DNA from: Lachnospiraceae bacterium | GTDB lineage: Bacteria; Bacillota; Clostridia; Lachnospirales; Lachnospiraceae | Direction of reading: 5' to 3' | NCBI GenBank assembly: GCA_021199495.1 | Contig: JAJQHY010000053.1 | Coordinates: 1 to 64,000 of the forward strand | Length of the DNA: 64,000 nucleotides | Part shown: in pieces, positions 34,665 through 43,764 of the stretch | Numbering within the stretch: the first letter of the stretch is position 1 | How the letters are laid out: every line of letters starts with the position of its first letter | The notes under the pieces: model-generated | What the model saw: only the letters and a program-made list of their open reading frames with translations | Databases searched by the model: none | What the model was told of the DNA's origin: nothing | Position numbers and translations under genes: made by a program

Positions 34665-35783
34665 TTATACATGAGAATCGTTATCGTTCATTACAAGTTT
34701 AATTTCGCCCGGTTCACCGATGAGAGTAGTATTAGCACGTATTGTGTCGCGGCTTTCTACGATACAATTCTCAATATAAGTATTATCCCCGATGTAAACA
34801 TCATTCAGGATAATGGAATTCTTGATAGTAACGTTGTTGCCAACGTATACTTTCTTGAAAATGACGGAATTCTCAACGTTGCCGTTTACGATACATCCGC
34901 TGGCGATCAAGCTGTTCTTTACCTTGCTGCCCGCGTTGAATTTAGCGGGGGCCATATCCTCGACCTTGGTATAAATGTCGGGATATGTCTTAAAGAAGTA
35001 ATCACGCATATCCTTCTTTAAGAAGTCCATGTTGGTGTCATAATAATCCTGTACGCTCGCGATATTGGACCAGTATTCGCTGAACTTGTAGCCATAAATT
35101 TTCTTTGTGTCCTTGTAGCGGACCAGCACGTCACGGACGAAATCATATCTTCCCTCCTCGGCGCACTGCTCCAGAAGTTCGATCAGAAGACGTCTGCGCA
35201 GTATATAGATACCGCAGGAAATCTGCCTGCCGCTCTGGGCCACCGGCTTCTCCACAAACTCTGTAATACGGCAGTCATCATCCATACGAACCACACCGTA
35301 TCTCTCCAGATTTGCGTCCTCAGGCATATCCTTGCAGACGACTGTGATCTCCGCTTTCTTTTTGATGTGATAATCCAGCACCTGATTGTAGTCCATTTTG
35401 TACACACAATCACCGGAAGCAATGATCACATATGGCTCGTGGCTCTGTTTGAGATCCCACATGGCCTGATACATGGCGTCCGCCGTGCCGCGGTACCAGT
35501 TCGGGTTGTCGGCGGTAATCACCGGGGTTAAGACCTTAAGGCCGCCCTGCTTACGTCCGAAATCCCACCACTTGGAGGAGCTCAAATGCTCATTCAGGCT
35601 TCGGCCGTTGTACTGCGTCATGACAAGCACACTCTGGATGCCGGAATTGCTCATGTTGCTCAGCGCAAAATCGATCGCTCTGTAGCTGCCAGCCACCGGC
35701 ATGGCGCTGACCGCCCTGTTCTGAGCCAATACTTTCATTCGGTAGCTGCTGCCACCCGCTAAAATAATACCAATCGCTCTCAT
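34665..35783 (-). CDS. glgD: Glycogen synthesis subunit GlgD (ADP-glucose pyrophosphorylase-like)
   Basis: 372 residues. It has the nucleotidyltransferase fold with a degenerate N-terminal motif ([15 protein letters not shown] instead of GGxGxRLxxLT) and a C-terminal left-handed beta-helix ([20 protein letters not shown]). GlgD is a poorly active partner that forms a hetero-oligomer with GlgC and raises its activity in Firmicutes. It starts 3 nt after the glgC stop. Confidence 0.94.
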   Translation of the reverse strand: MRAIGIILAGGSSYRMKVLAQNRAVSAMPVAGSYRAIDFALSNMSNSGIQSVLVMTQYNGRSLNEHLSSSKWWDFGRKQGGLKVLTPVITADNPNWYRGTADAMYQAMWDLKQSHEPYVIIASGDCVYKMDYNQVLDYHIKKKAEITVVCKDMPEDANLERYGVVRMDDDCRITEFVEKPVAQSGRQISCGIYILRRRLLIELLEQCAEEGRYDFVRDVLVRYKDTKKIYGYKFSEYWSNIASVQDYYDTNMDFLKKDMRDYFFKTYPDIYTKVEDMAPAKFNAGSKVKNSLIASGCIVNGNVENSVIFKKVYVGNNVTIKNSIILNDVYIGDNTYIENCIVESRDTIRANTTLIGEPGEIKLVMNDNDSHV

Positions 35784-35786
35784 GCT

Positions 35787-37055
35787 CTATTCACCAACCT
35801 TTATCAGAGATTTCCCGCTAGCCATGGTGTTGTCCGGGTAGTCTTCTACAGTGGTAATACCAGAAACGACGCTGTTCTTACCAATAGTAACACCATTTGG
35901 AATGACAGATTTCTCGCCGACACATACAAGGCCCTGATTGTAGATATGGGGGTGTGTCTCATTCGGGACTTCCTCGCCGACTCCGATCGTCACACCGTCT
36001 CCGATCACAACATCCTCCGCAATCACGGACTTGAAGATCTTCGTATTGGCGCCGATCGTGGTATTATTCATGATGATGGAGTCTCTGACAAGTGCACCTT
36101 CCTCGATCGTCACATTGCAGCCGATAACAGAGTTGTAAACCTCGCCATAGATACTCGAGCCCTCGCCTACAATGGACTTCTCCGCCACGCCCTTCTCTCC
36201 GATATACTGCGGCGCAAGCACCTTGGAATCCGTATAAACCTTCCAGTACTCTTCGTAGAGATTGAATTCCGGAACCAGATCGATCAGCTCCATGTTCGCT
36301 TCCCAGTATGAGCTCAGAGTTCCCACATCCTTCCAGTAACCTCTGAATTCATAAGCGTACATCGGCTGCTCGGCGTCATGCACATACGGGATCACATGCA
36401 TACCGAAATCCAGGTTCGGCTGGGTTTTGTTGGCCAGAAGCGCTTCTTTTAAGACGCTCCAGTTGAATATGTAGATACCCATGGAAGCCAGGTTGGAACG
36501 CGGATTCTTCGGCTTCTCTTCGAAGTCCACGATGCGTCTGTTCTCGTCGGTGATCATGATACCGAAGCGGCTTGCTTCCTCCCACGGAACAGGCATGACC
36601 GCAATGGTAACCGCGGCGTTGTTCTCCTTGTGGAAGTCCAGCATAACTTCATAATCCATCTTGTAAATATGGTCGCCTGAGAGTATCAGCACATAGTCAG
36701 GATTGTAGCTGTCGATATAATCGATATTCTGGAAAATCGCGTTCGCGGTACCGGTATACCACTCGGTGTTCGCGCTCTTCTCATAAGGGGGCAGGACACT
36801 TACGCCGCCGATATTCCTGTCCAGATCCCACGGTATACCAATACCGATGTGACTGTTCAGTCGTAATGGCTGATACTGTGTCAGAACACCTACAGTATCG
36901 ATGCCGGAATTGATGCAGTTGCTTAAGGGGAAGTCGATGATCCTGTACTTTCCGCCGAAGGAAACTGCGGGTTTTGCAACCTTGGTTGTCAGCACGCCCA
37001 GACGACTACCCTGTCCGCCTGCCAACAGCATCGCAATCATTTCTTTCTTAACCAT
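35787..37055 (-). CDS. glgC: Glucose-1-phosphate adenylyltransferase GlgC
   Basis: 422 residues. The catalytic motif is [14 protein letters not shown], with [15 protein letters not shown] segment [28 protein letters not shown] and FEEKPKNP. The C-terminal beta-helix has hexapeptide repeats. It makes ADP-glucose from glucose-1-phosphate and ATP, the committed step of glycogen synthesis. GAGGTGATAAC precedes the ATG. No glgA, glgB or glgP genes lie beside it. Confidence 0.96.
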   Translation of the reverse strand: MVKKEMIAMLLAGGQGSRLGVLTTKVAKPAVSFGGKYRIIDFPLSNCINSGIDTVGVLTQYQPLRLNSHIGIGIPWDLDRNIGGVSVLPPYEKSANTEWYTGTANAIFQNIDYIDSYNPDYVLILSGDHIYKMDYEVMLDFHKENNAAVTIAVMPVPWEEASRFGIMITDENRRIVDFEEKPKNPRSNLASMGIYIFNWSVLKEALLANKTQPNLDFGMHVIPYVHDAEQPMYAYEFRGYWKDVGTLSSYWEANMELIDLVPEFNLYEEYWKVYTDSKVLAPQYIGEKGVAEKSIVGEGSSIYGEVYNSVIGCNVTIEEGALVRDSIIMNNTTIGANTKIFKSVIAEDVVIGDGVTIGVGEEVPNETHPHIYNQGLVCVGEKSVIPNGVTIGKNSVVSGITTVEDYPDNTMASGKSLIKVGE

Positions 37056-37180
37056 GTTATCACCTCATCCAGTCCGTTTTTGCCGCGGCACGATGAAGAA
37101 TCCGCAGCGAATGATAATTTGAAACAGTGGGCATAGGTCAAAAAGGCCTCTGGAAGGATTTGCCCGATTTCAATAAACCG

Positions 37181-37209
37181 ATTATAACATACTCATTCGA
37201 AAAAGTGAA
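37181..37209 (-). promoter_or_regulatory. Promoter of glgC-glgD-spoVG
   Basis: TTCACT (37204-37209), 17 nt, and a consensus TATAAT (37181-37186) with an upstream TG (extended -10). It leaves a leader of about 115 nt before glgC. Confidence 0.7.
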
Positions 37210-37424
37210 TAGAATTTACCTTCCAAATCAAACTTTTTTGTGTATTTTTTGTTGGTTTAGCACTATTTTACAATTTGCTCTGTTAAAATTTTGGCAGTTT
37301 TTACGTTTCTGTTTTCATACATTTCCGACTTCATTTGTCAGGAATGTCAGGATCCTGCCGTCAGGCAATAAAACAGTGGAAGAAACACAGGAAGAAAAGG
37401 TCTGCAGTAAAAAAACACTTGTGA

Positions 37425-37453
37425 TTGTAATTTTCAGCATTTGGCGCTATAAT
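37425..37453 (+). promoter_or_regulatory. Promoter of murC
   Basis: TTGTAA (37425-37430), 17 nt, TATAAT (37448-37453) on the plus strand, about 100 nt before the murC start. The stretch between the two divergent promoters (37210-37424) is AT-rich, with no reading frame or structure I can assign. Confidence 0.7.
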
Positions 37454-37558
37454 AAAGGAGCTGACAGATTTCCGCAGCCGCCTTTTTCCGTACAGTATGC
37501 AGCGGCGCGGCGGCGGATGAGAGCAGCTCAAAATTTTCATGAGGGATATATTCATATT

Positions 37559-38935
37559 ATGTATCAGATTGATTTTCATACACCATCACATATCTATTTC
37601 TGCGGAATCGGCGGCATCAGCATGTCGGGACTCGCGGAAATTTTACTGAAAAGAGGATTCAGAATCTCCGGCTCAGATATGAGAGCGTCCTCGCTGACAG
37701 AGCATCTGTCACAGGCCGGCGCGCAGGTATATATCGGACAGAAGGCTGAGAATATTACAGACGACATCGACTGCGTCATATTTACCGCAGCCATCCATCG
37801 GGATAACCCGGAGTTTCAGGAAACCATGCGGCGCGGTCTGCCCATGTTAAGCCGGGCCGAGCTTTTAGGACAGCTGATGATCAATTACGCCTGTCCCATC
37901 GCCGTCTCCGGTACACACGGCAAAACGACCACGACCTCCATGATTTCGGAGATTCTCATGGCAGCCGGTACCGACCCGACAGTTTCAGTCGGCGGCATGC
38001 TCAATTCCATCGGCGGCAATATCCGGATTGGAAACGGCCCCCATTTTGTGGCCGAGGCCTGTGAATATACCAACAGCTTCTTAAGCATGTATCCGAAGGT
38101 CGCGCTGATTTTAAACATTGAAGAGGATCATCTGGATTTCTTTAAGGACCTGGATGATATCCGGCACTCCTTCCACCTCTTTGCCAAAAAGGTGCCCTCA
38201 GACGGACTCCTTATCATAAACGGTGATATCGATCATTACGAACAGCTGACTTGCGATCTGTCCTGCCGGGTTGTCACCTTCGGCACCGCGGCGCAAAACG
38301 ACTACTACCCTGTCCGGATCTCTTCCCAGGGAGAACACGGTATGACAGCCGACATCATGACGCCAGACGGTGCAGTCACACTCACCCTGCACATCCCGGG
38401 CCGGCACAATATTTACAATGCCATGGCGGCTCTGGCAGCGGCAGACGCGCTTGGCGTTGACCGTGAAATTTCGCTTGCGGCGCTTTGCCATTTTGAGGGC
38501 AGTCAGAGACGGTTTGAATACAAAGGCAGCTTCAACGGGGTCACTGTCATTGACGATTACGCACATCATCCGACAGAAATCATCTCAACGCTGGCGGCGG
38601 CGGCAGACTGTCCGCACAAAAAACTCTGGTGCGTCTTCCAGCCCCATACCTACAGCCGGACAAAGGCTCTGTTAGACGACTTCGCCCATGCGCTTTCAAA
38701 GGCGGACGCTGTGGTCTTAGCGGACATCTACGCGGCCAGAGAAACGGATACCTTAGGCATCAGCTCTCAGGATCTGTGCGACCGTATCCGGGCGCTGGGG
38801 ACAGAATGCTATTATCTGCCGGATTTTGCGTCCATCGAAAATTTTTTGTCAAAAAAATGTATCCACAAAGATATGCTCATTACCATGGGAGCCGGAGACA
38901 TCGTAAAAGTGGGCGAAGCGCTCGTTTTGAAGTAA
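37559..38935 (+). CDS. murC: UDP-N-acetylmuramate--L-alanine ligase
   Basis: 458 residues from the ATG at 37559 (MYQIDFHTPSHIYFCGIGG), the usual MurC length; the frame is open to 37127 but that part crosses the promoter and is not coding. Mur ligase motifs: GIGGISMSGLA in the N-terminal domain, AVSGTHGKTTTTSM for ATP, NIEEDHLDF, and DDYAHHPTEI in the C-terminal domain. It adds L-alanine to UDP-MurNAc in the cytoplasm. GAGGG is about 13 nt upstream, slightly long. Confidence 0.95.
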   Translation: MYQIDFHTPSHIYFCGIGGISMSGLAEILLKRGFRISGSDMRASSLTEHLSQAGAQVYIGQKAENITDDIDCVIFTAAIHRDNPEFQETMRRGLPMLSRAELLGQLMINYACPIAVSGTHGKTTTTSMISEILMAAGTDPTVSVGGMLNSIGGNIRIGNGPHFVAEACEYTNSFLSMYPKVALILNIEEDHLDFFKDLDDIRHSFHLFAKKVPSDGLLIINGDIDHYEQLTCDLSCRVVTFGTAAQNDYYPVRISSQGEHGMTADIMTPDGAVTLTLHIPGRHNIYNAMAALAAADALGVDREISLAALCHFEGSQRRFEYKGSFNGVTVIDDYAHHPTEIISTLAAAADCPHKKLWCVFQPHTYSRTKALLDDFAHALSKADAVVLADIYAARETDTLGISSQDLCDRIRALGTECYYLPDFASIENFLSKKCIHKDMLITMGAGDIVKVGEALVLK

Positions 38936-38937
38936 GC

Positions 38938-38990
38938 TTGTCCACAAATCCACAGGGGTGATTTCTGTTAAATCCACAGCTTTATCCACA
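38938..38990 (+). promoter_or_regulatory. Cluster of four DnaA-box-like sites before dnaD-dnaC
   Basis: Four same-strand 9-mers: TTGTCCACA (38938), AAATCCACA (38946), AAATCCACA (38970) and a perfect TTATCCACA (38982). They fill the gap between murC and the replication initiation genes. DnaA bound here could adjust synthesis of the helicase-loading proteins. The cluster is unlikely to be oriC, since no dnaA/dnaN genes or AT-rich unwinding region is present. Confidence 0.6.
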
Positions 38991-39070
38991 TGCCCTGTAA
39001 AAAAATGCTGTTTTCATTTGGAGGTTCTTGTGCTACACTGTCAGGTATCAAAGAAAAGCAGGCCATACCA

Positions 39071-40063
39071 ATGAAAAATGCAAATATTCAGCTCACCTCC
39101 CCCTTAGAGGTGACGGTGATTCCCAATATGGTAATTGATCAGGTTGTCCCGGAAGCCAATGAGCTTCAGTTGAAGGTCTACCTGTATATTCTGCGCCACC
39201 AGGCGGATTCTGACCAGATTCAGATTTCACGGATGGCAGACTTTTTTAATGAGACGGAAAAGGAAATCAGCCGTGCGCTGCGCTTCTGGGAACAGAAGGG
39301 GATCCTTGTCCCCTCTCATGAAGAAGCCTCTCCCAAACAGGACACGGCCCCTCATCAACAGGAGGCGCCCTGTGAAACGGACTTTACGGTGCCGGTGCGT
39401 CCCAGGCTTTCCAGGAATGAGGTTCAGCAGTTGTCCAAAGACAGGGAGTTCTCCGAGCTGATGTTTTTAGCGGAGGCCTTTGTCGGCAGACCACTGACCG
39501 CCCGCGATGTGGAATCGCTGCTCTTTATCAGGGAGAATCTGCGCTTTTCCAGCGAGCTACTGGAATATCTGCTGGAATACTGCACCTCTCAGAACAAAAA
39601 GAACTTCAAATATGTGGAAAGTGTGGCCGTCGCCTGGGCCTCTCAGGGTATCACGACCCCGGAGGAAGCGAAGGCGCAAAGTCAGGGGCACAGCAAGCGG
39701 ATTTACTCCGTCATGAACGCCCTCGGCAAAAAAAGCGACCCCACCCCCACAGAAACAGCCTACATAAACCGCTGGTATCAGGAATACGGTCTGACGCAGG
39801 AGGTGATCGGGGAAGCCTGTCGCAGAACCGTGCTGGCCACCGACAAAAACCGTTTCCAGTACGCGGACAAGATCCTGCGCTCCTGGTCCCAGGCCGGGGT
39901 CAGAAGCCTGGAGGATATTGCGAAGGCGGACACCGCCTACACGCAGAAAAAGACACCGGCCTCACGCAGGTCGGCACAGCCGGCGTATGCCGCCAACAAC
40001 CCGTTTTTACAGCACACGCAGTCTGACACCGACTATGCGAGCTTAGAGAAGCTGCTGCAGTGA
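39071..40063 (+). CDS. DnaD-domain replication initiation protein
   Basis: 330 residues from the ATG at 39071 (MKNANIQLTSPLEVTVIPNM); the upstream in-frame ATG at 38990 overlaps the DnaA-box region. An N-terminal winged-helix part (to about 80) is followed by a spacer and two DnaD C-terminal-type (DDBH2) helical segments: FSELMFLAEAFVGRPLTARD near 135 and LTQEVIGEACRRTV near 245. DnaD-family proteins remodel origin DNA and help load the replicative helicase. It is followed 16 nt later by the helicase loader gene, as expected for a primosome operon. Confidence 0.88.
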   Translation: MKNANIQLTSPLEVTVIPNMVIDQVVPEANELQLKVYLYILRHQADSDQIQISRMADFFNETEKEISRALRFWEQKGILVPSHEEASPKQDTAPHQQEAPCETDFTVPVRPRLSRNEVQQLSKDREFSELMFLAEAFVGRPLTARDVESLLFIRENLRFSSELLEYLLEYCTSQNKKNFKYVESVAVAWASQGITTPEEAKAQSQGHSKRIYSVMNALGKKSDPTPTETAYINRWYQEYGLTQEVIGEACRRTVLATDKNRFQYADKILRSWSQAGVRSLEDIAKADTAYTQKKTPASRRSAQPAYAANNPFLQHTQSDTDYASLEKLLQ

Positions 40064-40079
40064 AAAGGAGCCATGAACC

Positions 40080-41030
40080 TTGCCCACAGATATCAGTCCT
40101 TTGAGAACAATTGCAAAAGAATACGAAGATCTGCGGCTTTACAATGAGCAGCTTTCGGCGGCGCGGCAGGCGCGTATTTTTCAGGAAATTCCTGCCTGCA
40201 AAGCGCTTCATGATCAGATGATTTCCGTCAGCATGGAGCACGCCATGCGCAATGTATACGGGGAGTCCTCTGATGAGGCAGAATATCATGCCAGAATGCA
40301 GGACATCCGTCTTCGTAAGGAGAAGCTTCTCATGGATGCAGGATATCCTGCTGATTATCTTGACCCGATCTACCGCTGCCCCATCTGTCAGGATAAGGGC
40401 TACGTAAACGGGGAACCCTGCGTCTGTATGAAGGAACGCAGGATTGAGGCACTCTATCAGCAGTCCGGCATCCGTGACTTCATTCAGACCAATAATTTCT
40501 CTACCTTAAGCAGCCGCTACTACGAAGGTGAGGATCTGATGCGCTTCAAAAAGGCGGTGGCCTGCTGTCATGAAATGATTGATCATTTCAGTGAAAAAAA
40601 GGACAGTCTCCTATTTTATGGCACTGTAGGCTGCGGCAAATCGTTTCTTTCCGGCTGCGTCGCCAAAGAGCTGCTCGATCAGGGATATTCTGTCCTTTAT
40701 TTCAGCGGGATTGCATTTTTTGACAAACTTCATCAGAATCCTCTTTACAGCGGCGTGCAGGACCTGTACAATTATGATCTGGTCATTATCGACGACCTGG
40801 GTGCGGAAATGACCAACAGCTTCGTGACCACCGCGCTTTTTACATTTTTAAATGAGCGTGTGCTCAGACAGAAAGCGACCATTATTTCCACGAATCTGAA
40901 CCTCAGCGAGATACGGGACCGCTATTCGGACCGGATTGCCTCCCGCATCGTTGAGAGTTTTCAAATATTAAGGCTGTCCGGACCTGATATCCGGATTCGA
41001 AAGCGATTACAAGCAGAAAGCGAGGATTAA
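40080..41030 (+). CDS. dnaC: Helicase loader, DnaC/DnaI-type AAA+ ATPase
   Basis: 316 residues with a TTG start at 40080 and AGGAG upstream; a nearby ATG at 40073 is out of frame. A C4 zinc motif (CPICQDKGYVNGEPCVC, about 100-116) precedes the AAA+ domain with Walker A GTVGCGKSF, Walker B LVIIDDLG and an Arg-containing SRIVESF near the end. This matches DnaI/DnaC loaders, which place DnaB helicase on DNA. It is adjacent to the DnaD-family gene, and the two probably act together at oriC and at restarted forks. Confidence 0.9.
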   Translation: MPTDISPLRTIAKEYEDLRLYNEQLSAARQARIFQEIPACKALHDQMISVSMEHAMRNVYGESSDEAEYHARMQDIRLRKEKLLMDAGYPADYLDPIYRCPICQDKGYVNGEPCVCMKERRIEALYQQSGIRDFIQTNNFSTLSSRYYEGEDLMRFKKAVACCHEMIDHFSEKKDSLLFYGTVGCGKSFLSGCVAKELLDQGYSVLYFSGIAFFDKLHQNPLYSGVQDLYNYDLVIIDDLGAEMTNSFVTTALFTFLNERVLRQKATIISTNLNLSEIRDRYSDRIASRIVESFQILRLSGPDIRIRKRLQAESED

Positions 41031-41033
41031 GCA

Positions 41034-42221
41034 GTGGCCAGTGGTGAAGAAGAACGCAACCTGAATACCATACCCGTAGGATCGCTGGGCATCATCTCCT
41101 TAAGGAGCTGTGACGAGCTCAGCAAAAAGGTGGACGCCTACCTGGTGAAATGGAGAAAGGAACGGGAAAGCGAACATAAGGACACGCTGCCCTTTGCCGG
41201 CTATCAGCGGGACACCTTCCTTTTAAAAGCCTCCACGCCGCGCTTCGGCTCCGGCGAAGGCAAAGGCGTTATCCTGGAGTCGGTCAGAGGCTATGACCTC
41301 TACATCATGGTGGACGTGACCAATCACAGCATGACTTATTCTCTGTTCGGAGATGAGAATCACATGTCCCCAGACGACCACTATCAGGACTTAAAACGCA
41401 TTATCGCCGCTGTCGGCGGCAAGGCCCGCCGGATCACGGTTATCATGCCTTATCTGTATGAGAGCCGCCAGCATAAGCGCAGCACCAGAGAATCCTTAGA
41501 CTGCGCCATCGCGCTGCAGGAGCTGGTGAAAATGGGCGTGGACCACATCATCACCTTCGACGCGCACGACCCCAGAGTGCAGAACGCGATCCCGTTAAAC
41601 GGGTTCGAGACGGTGCCGGCCAGCTATCAGTTCATCAAGAATCTGCTGCGCAATGTCAAGGATCTGCAGCTTGATGCGCAGCATATGATGGTTATCTCTC
41701 CCGATGAGGGCGGCATGAAGCGGGCCATTTACGTAGCCAATGTGCTGGGACTGGACATGGGTATGTTCTATAAGCGCCGCGACTATACGCGGGTGGAGAA
41801 CGGCCGCAACCCGATCCTTGCGCATGAATTTTTAGGCTCCGATGTGACGGGCAAGGACATGATCATCATCGACGACATGATTTCCTCCGGCGAGTCTGTT
41901 TTAGAGGTGGCGGCGGCGTTAAAGGCACGCAAGGCCAACCGGATTTTTATTTTCTCGACCTTCGGATTATTTACGGGCGGCCTGGAACCGTTTGATAAGG
42001 CATATGAGGACGGGATTATCACGAGGGTGCTGACAACAAATCTGATTTATCAGCAGCCCGAGCTGCTTCAAAAAGAGTGGTATCTGAGCACGGACCTGAG
42101 TAAGTATATCGCGTATCTGATTGATACGTTAAATCATGACTCTTCGATCAGTGAATTGCTGGATCCGGTAGGAAGGATACACCGGGTGGTGGCGAGGTAC
42201 AAGAACGGAGAGGATATCTGA
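41034..42221 (+). CDS. prs: Ribose-phosphate pyrophosphokinase, divergent
   Basis: 395 residues, longer than the usual ~315, with a GTG start at 41034, 3 nt after the dnaC stop. Two phosphoribosyltransferase-like halves are visible: ITVIMPYLYESRQHKRS and FDAHDPRVQNA in the first, and the PRPP loop MIIIDDMISSGES in the second. The catalytic flexible loop KRRDYTRVENG is present. The N-terminal 75 residues and the DVTNHSMTYSLFG segment are unusual for the family. It should make PRPP from ribose-5-phosphate and ATP, but a specialised or regulatory role is possible. Confidence 0.85.
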   Translation: MASGEEERNLNTIPVGSLGIISLRSCDELSKKVDAYLVKWRKERESEHKDTLPFAGYQRDTFLLKASTPRFGSGEGKGVILESVRGYDLYIMVDVTNHSMTYSLFGDENHMSPDDHYQDLKRIIAAVGGKARRITVIMPYLYESRQHKRSTRESLDCAIALQELVKMGVDHIITFDAHDPRVQNAIPLNGFETVPASYQFIKNLLRNVKDLQLDAQHMMVISPDEGGMKRAIYVANVLGLDMGMFYKRRDYTRVENGRNPILAHEFLGSDVTGKDMIIIDDMISSGESVLEVAAALKARKANRIFIFSTFGLFTGGLEPFDKAYEDGIITRVLTTNLIYQQPELLQKEWYLSTDLSKYIAYLIDTLNHDSSISELLDPVGRIHRVVARYKNGEDI

Positions 42222-42264
42222 GAAGTATAAATCATATACAGATATGACTCTGTGTAATAGAGCA

Positions 42265-42306
42265 GGGGAATATATAAACTGGAGTGAGACAGTTTATATA
42301 TTCCCC
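42265..42306. repeat. 17-bp perfect palindrome between convergent prs and gatB
   Basis: GGGGAATATATAAACTG and its exact complement CAGTTTATATATTCCCC flank an 8-nt loop. It lies 43 nt after prs and 22 nt before the gatB stop, where two transcripts converge. There is no T run, so it is not a classical terminator, but a hairpin this strong could still stop or protect both mRNAs. Confidence 0.75.
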
Positions 42307-42328
42307 GCGAACTATATACTGACTATTA

Positions 42329-43762
42329 TTAATCCAGGTATTCCCGCAAAAGCTGGTTCACCATCGCGGGATCCGCCTTCCCTTTCATGGCCTTCATGGT
42401 CTGGCCGACGAGAAAGCCGATGGCTTTCTGTTTGCCGCCCTTGTAGTCCGAGACAGACTGCGGATTGGCGGCGAGCACCTCTTCCACTGTTTTTCTTAAG
42501 AGCCCTTCATCGCCAACGGTCTTTAAGCCCTTCTCTTCGACATAGGCCGCCGGGTCAATATTTTCCTCAAACATGACTTCAAAAACTTCCTTGGCCACGG
42601 AGCCGTTGATGGTCTTTGTCTCCGTGAGGTCGATCAGCTTCGCCAGGTTATCGGGACTGAAGCGAAGGTCGGAGGCATCCATATTTTTCTCGCGGCAAAG
42701 GCGCAGGGTCTCACCCATGAGCCAGTTGGAGACAAGCTTTGGTTTGCCGCAGATGGCTGTGGTTGCCTCGAAAAGGTCTGCTAAAGCTTTTTCGCCGGTC
42801 AGGATTTCGATATCATACGCCGGCAGGCCGTATTCGCGCTCATAGCGTAACATCTTCGCCTCCCGGAATTCCGGCTCACGGTCTTTGATTTCCTGTAAAA
42901 ACATATCATCCACATACACGGGTACGAGGTCCGGGTCCGGGAAATAGCGGTAGTCCTGGGCGTCCTCCTTGCTGCGCATGGGGTAGGATTCCCCCTTGTT
43001 ATCATCGAAGTGGCGGGTCTCCTGGATCACCTTTTTTCCCGCTTCGAGAAGATCGATCTGTCGCTCCCGCTCACATGAAATGGCGTGGGAAATGGCCTTA
43101 AAGGAGTTCAGATTTTTCATTTCCGTACGGGTGCCGTATTCCGCCGCGCCGACCTCTCTGACGGAGAGGTTCACATCCGCGCGCATACTGCCCTCTTGGA
43201 GTTTGCAGTCGCTGACACCCAGGTACTGAATGCGCATGCGCAGCTTCTCCAGATAGGCGATAACCTCCTCAGCCGAGCGCATGTCCGGCTCGGAAACGAT
43301 CTCGATTAAAGGTACGCCGGAGCGGTTGTAATCCACCAGGGTACGATCCGCCCAGTCATCGTGAATGAGCTTTCCCGCATCCTCCTCCATGTGAATCTCA
43401 TGAATGCCCACGTTCTTTTTGCCGTCAGCAGTTTCAATCTCCACACAGCCATTGCGGCAGATCGGCAGATAGAGCTGGGAAATCTGGTAATTCTGGGGAT
43501 TGTCCGGATAGAAATAATTTTTGCGGTCAAATTTGCAGACCCGGGTGATGTCACAGTTTGTCGCAAGACCCACAGCCACGGCGTATTCCAGAACCTTTTT
43601 ATTTAAGACAGGCAGGCTGCCTGGCATGCCGGTACAGACCGGGCAGGTGTGGGTGTTGGGCGCGCCGCCGAAGGCCGTGGAGCAGCCGCAGAAAATCTTG
43701 GTTTTCGTGGCGAGCTCGACATGGACTTCCAGGCCGATGACGGTTTCGTATTGTTTTGCCAT
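42329..43762 (-). CDS. gatB: Asp/Glu-tRNA amidotransferase subunit B
   Basis: 477 residues: VIGLEVHVELATKTKIFCGC, CPVCTGMPGSLPVLN, FDRKNYFYPDNPQNYQISQ and the C-terminal YqeY-like tail domain. It is the kinase and tRNA-binding subunit that activates mischarged Asp-tRNA(Asn) or Glu-tRNA(Gln). It follows gatA by 2 nt. Together with GatA and GatC it completes the amidotransferase. Confidence 0.97.
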   Translation of the reverse strand: MAKQYETVIGLEVHVELATKTKIFCGCSTAFGGAPNTHTCPVCTGMPGSLPVLNKKVLEYAVAVGLATNCDITRVCKFDRKNYFYPDNPQNYQISQLYLPICRNGCVEIETADGKKNVGIHEIHMEEDAGKLIHDDWADRTLVDYNRSGVPLIEIVSEPDMRSAEEVIAYLEKLRMRIQYLGVSDCKLQEGSMRADVNLSVREVGAAEYGTRTEMKNLNSFKAISHAISCERERQIDLLEAGKKVIQETRHFDDNKGESYPMRSKEDAQDYRYFPDPDLVPVYVDDMFLQEIKDREPEFREAKMLRYEREYGLPAYDIEILTGEKALADLFEATTAICGKPKLVSNWLMGETLRLCREKNMDASDLRFSPDNLAKLIDLTETKTINGSVAKEVFEVMFEENIDPAAYVEEKGLKTVGDEGLLRKTVEEVLAANPQSVSDYKGGKQKAIGFLVGQTMKAMKGKADPAMVNQLLREYLD

Positions 43763-43764
43763 GG

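Noticed and set aside
37127..37558. N-terminal extension of MurC by about 144 residues
   Set aside because: The open frame crosses a good promoter and the translated residues do not fit the Mur ligase family, whose N-terminus starts at 37559.
38938..38990. Chromosomal origin of replication
   Set aside because: No dnaA, dnaN or rpmH nearby and no AT-rich unwinding region; four boxes are few for oriC.
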